A stretch of 64,000 nucleotides of DNA from DASRJG01 sp964647625 (GTDB lineage Bacteria; Acidobacteriota; Polarisedimenticolia; Polarisedimenticolales; DASRJG01). Position 1 is the first letter of the stretch; each line of letters opens with the position of its first letter. The notes beneath the pieces are model-generated. The model was given only the letters and a program-made list of their open reading frames with translations. It ran no database searches and had not been told where the DNA came from. Positions 7,636 to 15,181 of the stretch are shown piece by piece. The stretch lies in NCBI GenBank assembly GCA_964647625.1, contig CAZYHZ010000017.1, forward strand, positions 12,076-76,075, read 5' to 3'. The position numbers and the translations under genes are program-made.

Positions 7636-10532
7636 GACGCCTCCAGGTCCGGGTGCGGGTTGCGCACGCGCGCGAGGTAGGTCGTCCTCGGCTTCGAGTT
7701 CAGCTCGGCGAGGAGCGCGTAGTTGCGCGGGTCCTTCTTTCCGGCCGCGACGCGGCTCTTCGGATCGCGCAGGTCGCCGAACTCGATCGCGGAGGCGGGG
7801 CAGGCTTGCTGGCAGGCGGTTCTGACGTCGCCGTCCGCGAGCGTCCGTCCGGCGAGCTTGGCGTCGAGCTTGGCGGCGTTGATCCGCTGCGTGCAGTACG
7901 TGCACTTCTCCATCACGCCGCGGCTCCGCACGGTGACGTCCGGGTTCTGCACCAGCTTCAGGAGCTCGGGCGTGTCCTTCGTGTAGTTGAAGAAGTTGAA
8001 CCGGCGGACCTTGTACGGGCAGTTGTTCGAGCAGTACCGCGTGCCGATGCACCGGTTGTAGACCATGACGTTCAGGCCTTCGTCGTCGTGGACCGTCGCT
8101 GCGACGGGGCAGACCTGCTCGCACGGCGCGTTCTCGCACTGCATGCAGGGCACGGGCTGGAAGATCATCCGCGCCTTCTCGGGAGCGCCGGCGTAGTAGC
8201 GGTCGACGCGGATCCAGTGCATCTCGCGGCCGCGGCGGACCTGGTCCTTCCCGACGATCGGGATGTTGTTCTCGCTCTGGCATGCGACCACACACGCGTT
8301 GCAGCCGACGCACGAGTTGAGGTCGATCGTCATCGCCCACTGGTGGCCGGTGTCGTAGGGCTTCTCCGTCCAGAGCGATTCCAGCTTGGGGACTTCCGCC
8401 ATTTCTTGCGCGAACGCCGGGTCCTTCTTGTATTCCTCGAGCGTTCCTTCGCGGATCAGCGGGCGGCCTTCCATCGCCCCGTGCTCTTGTGTCGTGGCGA
8501 GCGTCGCATGGCCCGCCGCTTTGACGATCGTGCCGGCGTCGACATCCGGCGATTCCGACGAGCGGATCGCGTAGGCGTTGAAGCCGACGCCCTTCGCGAT
8601 GCGGCCGGCGGACTCGCGTCCATAGCCGAGCGTGAGAACCACGGTGCCGTCGGCTTGGCCGGGAACGACCGCCGCGGGCAGCGTGAGCGACTTGCCGCGA
8701 ACGGTCACGGTGACCAGATCCTGATCCCTCACCCCGAGCGAGGCCGCGGTGGCGGGGGAGAGCAGCGCCGGGTTGTCCCAGGTGAGCTTCGTCACCGGAT
8801 CCGGCAGCTCCTGGAGCCATCCGTCGTTCGCGTAGCGGCCGTCGTGCAGGTAGGGCGACGGCCGGAAGTGGACTTCGACACCGCCGTTCGAGGGGTTCGA
8901 CGTGCTCACCCCGCTCGCTTCGCTCGCGCTCAGCCCGGCCGTCGGGACGACGGCAGGTGTCGCGCTGCCTGCGAGGACGCCGTCGTGGAGCACGCGGTTC
9001 CAGCGGCCCTCGACGTTGACGGCGCCGAGGGCCCGGGCCCACGTGTCGTGGACGAGATCGTGGCCCGGCTTGTCCTCGCCGGTCGCGAGAAGTCCCAACA
9101 CCTCGGTCGCGCTCTTGCCTCCGAACAGCGGCAGGATCAGCGGCTGCACGACGCTCAGCGTCCCATCGACGGCGCGGGCATCGTCCCAGGACTCGAGATA
9201 GTGCGCGACCGGGATCGACCAGCTGGCGAGCTTCGCCGTCTCGTCGGCGTGAGTCGAGAGCGCGACGACGTTCGCGACCTTCTTGCACGCCGCGCCGAAT
9301 CCAAGGTCGGCGGGCGTGTCGTACGCGGGGTTGCCGCCGAGGATGACGAGCGTCTCGACGGCGCCCGCGGCCATCGCGGAGGTCACCGTCGCGAGCGATC
9401 CCCGCGACGGCAGCGCGCTGTCCGTGGTGTCGTGGTACGTGATCGTCGATCCGACGTTGCCGAGCGCGAGGTTCAGGGCGAGGACCGCGGCATGAACGGA
9501 CGGCGGCTGGCCGCGTCCTGCAACGACGACGCTGCTCCCACGATTGGCCTTGAGGTCCTTGGCCAGCGCGTCCAAGAATCGCCCTTCGATCCCGGGAACC
9601 TCGGGCGCGCTTCCGCCGCCGACCCGCGCGGCGATCGCCGCCGCGACCGCGGGGATGGCGCGGCTCGCGGCGCGCGCGCGGTGATCGGCCATGGCGCCGG
9701 TCAGCGTGTGCGCAGCCTCGACGACCCAGAGCCGGTTCATCGGCTGGCCGTCGATCGCCCGCTGCCGCCCGGCCGCAAAGCCGGCAATGTGGCGAACGTC
9801 CTCGGGATCGGATCCGACGAAGTCGCAATCGAGCGCGACGATCACCGCGGCCTTCTCGAGGTGCAGGACCGGCTGCAACGGACGGCTGGTCGCCGCGAGA
9901 GCGTTCTCGTCCGAGACGGGATCGTGGACGGCGACGCGCGCCTTCGGGTATTTCGTCTTGAACGCCTCGAGAAGCCGTGCGCGCGTCGGGGCCGAAAACG
10001 ACGGCGTGATCAGCGCGAGCCCGGCCCCCTGGTCGGCGGAGTGCTTCTTGTCCAGCTCTTTCCAGGCCGCGACGAAATCCGCCCAAGCGGAGGGCTGGCC
10101 GCCGTGCGTCACGTGCTGCGCGCGGTCCGGGTCATAAAGCCCGAGGATCGAGGCCTGGATGCGCACGCTCGAGCGGCCGAGGGACGCGGGATGCAGCTCG
10201 TTTCCTTCGACCTTCGTCGGCCGGCCTTCGTGCGATTCGACGACGAGGCCGTACGCGCTGCGCCCGAAGGGCATCGTCGTCGCGTAGCGCCGCGGCACGC
10301 CGGGGATGACCTCTTCGGGCGCGGAGACGTAGGGGACGATCTTCTCGACCGGCCGCCGGCAGGACGCGAGACCCGCGAGCGACAGCGACGCGCCAAGAAG
10401 CATGAGCATCTCGCGGCGCGTCACGCCCTCCGGAAGCTCGGAGGCCCCTTCGGGGAACTCTCGCCCGGCCTGCTCGGCCGCCGCCTCGGGGTTTTCGAGC
10501 TCTGAGATCGAGCGCCAGTACGTTTCGCTCAT
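7632..10532 (-). CDS. actB: ActB: iron-sulfur/molybdopterin-fold subunit of alternative complex III type
   Basis: A 966-residue protein. The N-terminus carries a twin-arginine motif (R39-R40) followed by a hydrophobic stretch and Cys58 in A-S-C, as in Tat-exported lipoproteins. Residues ~75-700 form the molybdopterin-oxidoreductase-like (MopB-like) region; in characterised ActB this part holds no cofactor. The last ~230 residues are a ferredoxin-like domain with four cysteine clusters starting at C741/C744/C747/C751, C796/C799/C804, C828/C834/C838 and C877/C880 with C907/C911. Homologues carry three [4Fe-4S] and one [3Fe-4S] centre, which wire electrons to the heme subunits. It overlaps actA by ATGA and actE by TTGA. 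No NrfD-like ActC follows, which is unusual. Confidence 0.93.
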   Translation of the reverse strand: MSETYWRSISELENPEAAAEQAGREFPEGASELPEGVTRREMLMLLGASLSLAGLASCRRPVEKIVPYVSAPEEVIPGVPRRYATTMPFGRSAYGLVVESHEGRPTKVEGNELHPASLGRSSVRIQASILGLYDPDRAQHVTHGGQPSAWADFVAAWKELDKKHSADQGAGLALITPSFSAPTRARLLEAFKTKYPKARVAVHDPVSDENALAATSRPLQPVLHLEKAAVIVALDCDFVGSDPEDVRHIAGFAAGRQRAIDGQPMNRLWVVEAAHTLTGAMADHRARAASRAIPAVAAAIAARVGGGSAPEVPGIEGRFLDALAKDLKANRGSSVVVAGRGQPPSVHAAVLALNLALGNVGSTITYHDTTDSALPSRGSLATVTSAMAAGAVETLVILGGNPAYDTPADLGFGAACKKVANVVALSTHADETAKLASWSIPVAHYLESWDDARAVDGTLSVVQPLILPLFGGKSATEVLGLLATGEDKPGHDLVHDTWARALGAVNVEGRWNRVLHDGVLAGSATPAVVPTAGLSASEASGVSTSNPSNGGVEVHFRPSPYLHDGRYANDGWLQELPDPVTKLTWDNPALLSPATAASLGVRDQDLVTVTVRGKSLTLPAAVVPGQADGTVVLTLGYGRESAGRIAKGVGFNAYAIRSSESPDVDAGTIVKAAGHATLATTQEHGAMEGRPLIREGTLEEYKKDPAFAQEMAEVPKLESLWTEKPYDTGHQWAMTIDLNSCVGCNACVVACQSENNIPIVGKDQVRRGREMHWIRVDRYYAGAPEKARMIFQPVPCMQCENAPCEQVCPVAATVHDDEGLNVMVYNRCIGTRYCSNNCPYKVRRFNFFNYTKDTPELLKLVQNPDVTVRSRGVMEKCTYCTQRINAAKLDAKLAGRTLADGDVRTACQQACPASAIEFGDLRDPKSRVAAGKKDPRNYALLAELNSKPRTTYLARVRNPHPDLEAS

Positions 10533-11176
10533 CGATGGCACCCCGAGCAGTTGACCGGCGGATGGACCGGGTGCTCTTCGGCGAGCTTGGCCGCGAAGGC
10601 GGCGGCGTCCTTCGGCGGGGACCACTTCATGTTCGTGACCTCGGAGACGGGCCGCCGGAACGGGGCGGGGTTGCGGTGGCAATCGAGGCACCAGCTCATC
10701 GAGAGCGGCTGCATCTGCTGCACCACCTCCATCGTGTCGATCCGCCCGTGGCAGGTCACGCAGCCGATGCCGGCCGCGACGTGCGCGCGATGCGTGAAGT
10801 ACGCGTAGTCCGGCAGCTTGTGGACGCGGATCCAGTGCATCGGGTGGCTCGATGCGAGGCTGTCGCGGATCGGGGCCAGAACTTCGCTGTCCCTCTTGAC
10901 CAGCTTGTGGCAGTTCATGCAAGCCTGCGTCGGGGGGATGTTCGCCACGGCGGACACCTCGACCGACGCGTGGCAGTAGCGGCAGTCGATCCCGAGCTCG
11001 CCCGCGTGGAGCCTATGGCTGTAGGGGACGGGCTGGATCGGGCGGTATCCGACGTCCGTGAACTTGGGCGAGCCGTAGTACCAGATGCCGGCGATCGCCC
11101 CGATGGGCGCCACCAGACCGGCCACCGCGACGAACAGCGGAAGCTTGTTCAACCAGCGTGGAAAAAGCTGCGGCAA
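10529..11176 (-). CDS. actA: ActA: pentaheme cytochrome c
   Basis: A 215-residue protein with an N-terminal membrane helix (~11-35) and five CxxCH sites: CRYCH 65-69, CMNCH 86-90, CVTCH 139-143, CLDCH 163-167 and CSGCH 210-214, the last at the very C-terminus. Five hemes on this pattern, directly upstream of ActB, identify ActA of the alternative complex III module. The start is a TTG at 11176, with GAGGG 9 bases before it. As the first gene of the operon it is preceded by a plausible sigma-70 promoter (TTGACC, 18 bases, TAGACT; 11229-11258). Confidence 0.93.
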   Translation of the reverse strand: MPQLFPRWLNKLPLFVAVAGLVAPIGAIAGIWYYGSPKFTDVGYRPIQPVPYSHRLHAGELGIDCRYCHASVEVSAVANIPPTQACMNCHKLVKRDSEVLAPIRDSLASSHPMHWIRVHKLPDYAYFTHRAHVAAGIGCVTCHGRIDTMEVVQQMQPLSMSWCLDCHRNPAPFRRPVSEVTNMKWSPPKDAAAFAAKLAEEHPVHPPVNCSGCHR

Positions 11177-11228
11177 GCGTGACTACCCTCGCTGGTCGTG
11201 GACGATGCCCGTGGTCATTGGTCGCGGG

Positions 11229-11258
11229 AGTCTAAGCGGGGCGGCGGAAAGGGGTCAA
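11229..11258 (-). promoter_or_regulatory. Promoter of the act/bd-like operon
   Basis: On the minus strand TTGACC (11258-11253) and TAGACT (11234-11229) are separated by 18 bases, close to the sigma-70 consensus in an otherwise GC-rich region. The predicted transcription start gives a leader of ~45 bases before the actA TTG. The opposite-strand TATAAT of doxX begins 3 bases beyond the -35 element. Confidence 0.6.
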
Positions 11259-11260
11259 GG

Positions 11261-11266
11261 TATAAT
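11261..11266 (+). promoter_or_regulatory. -10 element of the doxX/sco1/heme genes
   Basis: A perfect TATAAT ends 8 bases before the ATG at 11275, so transcription would start at or very near the start codon (leaderless mRNA). No good -35 is visible. It is back-to-back with the act operon promoter. Confidence 0.6.
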
Positions 11267-11274
11267 CCCGCGCC

Positions 11275-11715
11275 ATGTTCGGGACCGAAGCCTGGCGGAA
11301 GATCGAAGCCAACAAGGACATCTGCTTCGATCTCCTGCGTATCTATCTCGGAGTCGGGCTGTTCGTCAAAGGAATCCTCTTCTTGACGGACATGACCGCG
11401 CTGTCCGAGCTGCTCATGCAGTCCCGGCACTTCCAGCCGTTGACGTTCCTCCTGTCTCACTACATCCCGATCGCCCATATCGGCGGCGGCTTCATGATGG
11501 CGATCGGCCTGTGGACGCGGACCGCGATCCTCGCGAACATTCCCGTCCTTTTCGGCGCGGTCTTCTTCGTCTATTTCGAAAAGGGCCTGTTCACCCAGAA
11601 TCAGGGGCTCGAGTTCACGGCCCTGGTCTTCTTCCTCCTGTTCGTGCTGCTCATCTGGGGACCCGGCCGCTGGTCGGTCGACAACTACCTGCGCACGTCC
11701 GGCCCTCCCGAGTAG
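11275..11715 (+). CDS. DoxX-family membrane protein
   Basis: A 146-residue protein with four hydrophobic helices and the DoxX layout (R-I-Y-L-G-V-G-L-F-V-K-G in helix 1, G-G-G-F-M-M-A-I-G-L in helix 2). DoxX proteins are small membrane proteins often found with respiratory or thiol/oxidative-stress genes; their biochemical role is not settled. The gene opens a run of oxidase-related genes, transcribed away from the act operon, with no recognisable ribosome binding site before the ATG. Confidence 0.75.
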   Translation: MFGTEAWRKIEANKDICFDLLRIYLGVGLFVKGILFLTDMTALSELLMQSRHFQPLTFLLSHYIPIAHIGGGFMMAIGLWTRTAILANIPVLFGAVFFVYFEKGLFTQNQGLEFTALVFFLLFVLLIWGPGRWSVDNYLRTSGPPE

Positions 11716-11722
11716 CAGCGGG

Positions 11723-11980
11723 GTGACCGAAAACGACGAGCGCTTCGCGCGCCGGGCCATCGGCCGGCAGCGGCTGTTCCTGGGGCTTTCGATCGCCGGG
11801 CTCACGATCGCGGGCGTGCTCGCCGTCCTCTATACCGTCCTCCGGCTTCGTAATCCGAGCTATCCGGTCGGGCCACGCGCCGTGATCGTGCTCCTCATCC
11901 TTCTCAACGCCCGCCAGAACCTGCGGCAATACAAGTTCGCGCGGATCCTCGACGGCCTTCTCGCACCGGGAGCCAAGTGA
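11723..11980 (+). CDS. Small membrane protein of unknown function
   Basis: An 85-residue protein beginning with GTG, 8 bases after the doxX stop, and overlapping the SCO1 gene by GTGA. Two hydrophobic helices (~19-42 and ~52-63) are separated by a short charged turn. No family is recognised. The tight coupling to SCO1 suggests a role in oxidase assembly or membrane anchoring, but this is position-based inference. Confidence 0.65.
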   Translation: MTENDERFARRAIGRQRLFLGLSIAGLTIAGVLAVLYTVLRLRNPSYPVGPRAVIVLLILLNARQNLRQYKFARILDGLLAPGAK

Positions 11981-12618
11981 GCCTGCGCTCCCTGTGGCGC
12001 AATCCGTACGTCCTGGCGTTTCTCCTCGGGATCATCACGCTCACCGCGATTCGCCCGCTGCTGCGCCGCGTTCCCGAGCCGCCGCCCGTGCTGTCCCAGC
12101 TTCCCGCGTTCACGCTCGTCGCGGCGGACGGGAACCCGTTCGGCAGCGACGATCTCAAGGGCCGGCCGTACATCGCGAGCTTTTTCTTCACGAGCTGCCG
12201 GTCGATCTGCCCGACCATCATGAAAGGGATGCAGCGCTTGGACGACGGGTTCAAGCAGCGTGGGATCGGCGAGATCCGGCTCGTTTCGATCACCGTCGAT
12301 CCCGAAGACGACACGCCCGCCGTGCTCGCAGCCTACGCGAAGACTTTGGGCGCCGACCCGCAGCGCTGGGTCCTTCTGACGGGCGAGCCGGACGCCGTCA
12401 AGCGCCTGGTCGTCGCCGGATTCAAGACGCCTCTCGAGAAAGCGCCCCCCGGAGGCCCCGGGCCGATGGACATCGCCCACACGGGAAAACTGGTCCTGGT
12501 CGACGGATCGGGCCGGATCCGGGGTTACTACGGCACCGACGATCTCGGGCTCGACGAGGTCTACAACCGCGCGCAGCACGTGCTCGCGCAGGAGCAGGAC
12601 GCCGGGACGAGCAGGTAG
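11977..12618 (+). CDS. SCO1/SenC-family copper chaperone
   Basis: A 213-residue protein starting with GTG. An N-terminal membrane anchor is followed by a thioredoxin-fold domain with the copper-binding CxxxC motif (F-T-S-C-R-S-I-C-P-T) and the distal histidine in D-I-A-H-T-G-K-L. SCO proteins deliver copper to the CuA site of cytochrome c oxidase or act as thiol-disulfide reductants for it. Its place between DoxX and heme biosynthesis genes fits an oxidase-maturation role. No CuA-type oxidase is encoded in this window. Confidence 0.9.
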   Translation: MSLRSLWRNPYVLAFLLGIITLTAIRPLLRRVPEPPPVLSQLPAFTLVAADGNPFGSDDLKGRPYIASFFFTSCRSICPTIMKGMQRLDDGFKQRGIGEIRLVSITVDPEDDTPAVLAAYAKTLGADPQRWVLLTGEPDAVKRLVVAGFKTPLEKAPPGGPGPMDIAHTGKLVLVDGSGRIRGYYGTDDLGLDEVYNRAQHVLAQEQDAGTSR

Positions 12619-12641
12619 ACTACGCGCTTTCCGGAGCCTCG

Positions 12642-13685
12642 ATGTCCGCAACAGATCGGGTCGGCCTGCTCCTCCTGAATCTCGGCACGCCGGAAAGCCC
12701 GGCGCCGGCGGATGTGCGGACCTACCTCCGGGAGTTCCTCTCGGACCCCAGGGTGCTCGACATCGGCGCGCTCTCGCGAGGGCTGCTCCTCAACCTCGTC
12801 ATCCTCCCGTTCCGCCCGAAGACCTCGGGGGAGGCGTACGCCAAGATCTGGACCGAGCGCGGCTCGCCGCTCCTCTTCCACACGAAAGACCTCGCCGTCA
12901 AGGTGCGAAACCGGCTCGGTCCGCGCGTCGTCGTCGAGGTCGCGATGCGCTACGGCAACCCGTCGATCGCCGGCGCGCTCGCCCGCTTCAAGCGCGAGGC
13001 GGTCGACCGCATCGTCGTCTTCCCGCTCTATCCTCAGTACAGCTCGGCCGCGACGGGGTCGTCGATCGAGCGCGTGTCCGAGGCGGCGTCGGCCTTCTGG
13101 AACACGCCGTACCTCCAGTTCGTGCCGCCGTTCTACGAGCACCCCGCCTTCATCGATGCCTGCCGCGAGCTCGCGAGGCCGGTGCTCGACGAAGCTCCGT
13201 GGGACAAGGTCCTGTTCAGCTTCCACGGTCTTCCCGAGCGCCACTGCGTGAAGAGCGACGAGTCCGGCACGCACTGCCTCAAATCGAGCGGCTGCTGCGA
13301 CCGGATCGTCGAAGCCAACCGGAACTGCTACCGCGCGCAGTGCTTCGCGACCGCGCGATCGCTGGCATCCGCCTTGGGCATTCCGGAAGAGCGGCGGATC
13401 GTCTGCTTCCAGTCCCGCCTCGGCCGCACGCCGTGGATCCGCCCGTACACCGACGAGGTCGTGGTCGATCTCGCCCGCAGCGGAACCAAGCGCATCGTCA
13501 TTTTGAGCTCCGCGTTCGTCGCGGATTGCCTCGAAACGCTCGAGGAGCTGGGAATGCGCGCCGCCGACAGCTTCAAGTCCGAAGGCGGCGAGAGCCTGCG
13601 TCTCGTCCCGTCGGTGAATTCCACCGACCGCTGGGCCGACGGCGTCGTAACCTTGGCCCGGGAGACTTCCGCATGGCTGCGATAG
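12642..13685 (+). CDS. hemH: Ferrochelatase
   Basis: A 347-residue enzyme that inserts ferrous iron into protoporphyrin IX (or a related coproporphyrin). Visible signatures are the N-terminal L-L-N-L-G-T-P, the catalytic histidine in F-S-F-H-G-L-P, the Q-S-R-L-G-R-x-P-W motif and the acidic site S-S-A-F-V-A-D-C-L-E-T-L-E-E. After the FHGLP motif is a cysteine-rich insert (cysteines in R-H-C-V-K, T-H-C-L-K, G-C-C, N-C-Y and Q-C-F), which in some bacterial ferrochelatases binds a [2Fe-2S] cluster. GGAG lies 6 bases before the ATG. The next gene overlaps its end by 13 bases. Confidence 0.95.
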   Translation: MSATDRVGLLLLNLGTPESPAPADVRTYLREFLSDPRVLDIGALSRGLLLNLVILPFRPKTSGEAYAKIWTERGSPLLFHTKDLAVKVRNRLGPRVVVEVAMRYGNPSIAGALARFKREAVDRIVVFPLYPQYSSAATGSSIERVSEAASAFWNTPYLQFVPPFYEHPAFIDACRELARPVLDEAPWDKVLFSFHGLPERHCVKSDESGTHCLKSSGCCDRIVEANRNCYRAQCFATARSLASALGIPEERRIVCFQSRLGRTPWIRPYTDEVVVDLARSGTKRIVILSSAFVADCLETLEELGMRAADSFKSEGGESLRLVPSVNSTDRWADGVVTLARETSAWLR

Positions 13686-15160
13686 CGCCCGGCAACCGGG
13701 TCGATCTCGCCGTCATCGGCGGCGGCATCACGGGGCTGGCCGCCGCCCATCGGCTCGTCGAGGAGGCCGTGGCATCGGGGCGCGACCTCTCGGTCGTCGT
13801 CCTCGAGGCGTCGGACCGCGTGGGCGGACAGATCCGGACCGAGCGGCACGGCGACCTGCTGCTCGAGGCCGGCCCGGATGCGCTGGTCGCGCAGAAACCG
13901 GCCGCCGTCCTCCTGTGCGAACGCCTGGGGCTGGGGCCGGAGCTGCGATCGCTCGGAGGAGCCGGCGCCAGGACCGAGATCCTGCACCGTGGGCGCCTCC
14001 ACCCGGTTCCGGAAGGCTTCCTGATGATGGCGCCGACGCGCGTGGGGCCGCTGCTCCGCTCGTCGCTCTTCACGTGGCGCGGCAAGCTCAGGATGCTGTG
14101 CGAGCCGTTCGTCTCGCCGCGTGCGCGTTCGGTGGAGGACGAATCGGCGGCGTCGTTCGTCACCCGCCGCTTCGGGCGCGAGGCGCTCGAGCGCGTCGCC
14201 GGGCCCGTCGTCGGCAGCCTCTTCACCGCAGACGTCGACCGACTGAGCGTGCGCCTTGCGGCCCCGCGGTTTTTCGACCTCGAAGTCCGGCACGGCAGCG
14301 TGACGCGCGGCCTGATGCACGCGGGAGCCTTCGGCCCCCGCCCCTTCGGCCACGGAACCGGCCGCTCCGGATTCGTCACGCTCGGCTCGGGTCTCTCACG
14401 GATCGTGGACGCGCTGATCGAGCGCCTCCCGGCGGGAACGGTCCGCACGAGCGCCCGCGTGGACGCGATCGCGCCGTCGCCGATCGACGGTGCGTGGTCC
14501 TTGGCGCTGTCCGACGGTCGAACGATCTCCTCGGAGGCTGTGATCCACGCGTGCCCCGCGCCGGCCGCCGCCGCCGCGCTGCGAACGCACGACGCCGAGC
14601 TTGCCGATCTGCTCTCCAGGATCCGCTACGCATCGTGCGCGACCGTGAACCTCGCGTACCGGCGCAGCGACGTCGCGTCGCCGCCGCGCAGCTACGGATT
14701 CTTCGTCCCGAAATCCGAAGGACTCCCGATCCTCGCCTGCAGCCACGTCACCGAGAAGTTCGAACGCCGGGCGCCCGGAGACGTCGCGGTGTTTCGTGCG
14801 TTCGTCGGCGGCGCGCTCGATCCCGGCATCCTCGGTCACGACGACGACACGCTGGCCCGGATCACGCACGACACCCTGGCGCGGATCTTCGCGATCGGAG
14901 AGGCGCCGGTCTTTTCCCGGGTCCATCGCGCGGACGGTGCGATGCCGCAGTTCGACGTCGGCACCGGTGCGATCATCGCCGCAATCGAATCGCGCGCCGC
15001 GGCGCACCGAGGATTGTTCTTCGCCGGCAGCATCACCGGGGCGTTCGGTCTTCCGGACTGCATCCGGTCCGGCGAGGAAGCTGCCGAGCGGGCGCTTGCC
15101 TACAGAAGTCGAGAGTTGAGAGTCGAGAGTCGAGAGCAACTCTTAACTCTCGACTCTTGA
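13673..15160 (+). CDS. hemY: Protoporphyrinogen oxidase (HemY/HemG type, FAD)
   Basis: A 495-residue flavoprotein that oxidises protoporphyrinogen IX (or coproporphyrinogen III). The N-terminal dinucleotide-binding motif is G-G-G-I-T-G-L-A-A-A-H-R, followed by V-L-E-A-S-D-R-V-G-G. The C-terminal motif is G-L-F-F-A-G-S-I-T-G-A-F-G-L-P-D-C-I-x-S-G, the usual FAD-contact end of this family. The start lies 13 bases inside hemH. The last ~18 residues (after R-A-L-A-Y) are encoded by a GAGAGTC repeat element and do not belong to the family, so the ancestral stop has probably been lost. Confidence 0.93.
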   Translation: MAAIAPGNRVDLAVIGGGITGLAAAHRLVEEAVASGRDLSVVVLEASDRVGGQIRTERHGDLLLEAGPDALVAQKPAAVLLCERLGLGPELRSLGGAGARTEILHRGRLHPVPEGFLMMAPTRVGPLLRSSLFTWRGKLRMLCEPFVSPRARSVEDESAASFVTRRFGREALERVAGPVVGSLFTADVDRLSVRLAAPRFFDLEVRHGSVTRGLMHAGAFGPRPFGHGTGRSGFVTLGSGLSRIVDALIERLPAGTVRTSARVDAIAPSPIDGAWSLALSDGRTISSEAVIHACPAPAAAAALRTHDAELADLLSRIRYASCATVNLAYRRSDVASPPRSYGFFVPKSEGLPILACSHVTEKFERRAPGDVAVFRAFVGGALDPGILGHDDDTLARITHDTLARIFAIGEAPVFSRVHRADGAMPQFDVGTGAIIAAIESRAAAHRGLFFAGSITGAFGLPDCIRSGEEAAERALAYRSRELRVESREQLLTLDS

Positions 15161-15178
15161 CTCTCGACTCTCAACCGT
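15106..15178. repeat. GAGAGTC heptad hairpin element, copy 1
   Basis: A run of AGTCGAGAGTTGAGAGTCGA type heptads (15107-15136) is followed after a 4-base loop by the complementary GACTCTC heptads (15141-15175), giving a long imperfect hairpin between the converging hemY and DUF3179 genes. It may serve both genes as a terminator. Related copies lie at 18645-18736 and 58436-58535. Confidence 0.75.
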
Positions 15179-15181
15179 CTT

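Noticed and set aside
7653..10505. A 950-codon plus-strand open frame opposite actB
   Set aside because: Charged low-complexity composition, no motif, and it lies antisense to a strongly conserved iron-sulfur protein.
11275..11715. DoxX protein as a subunit of the bd-like complex
   Set aside because: It is on the opposite strand with its own promoter; only proximity supports it.
15106..15178. GAGAGTC repeats as a possible CRISPR array
   Set aside because: Units are 7 bases with no unique spacers of ~30 bases, the two sides are complementary, and no cas gene is present.
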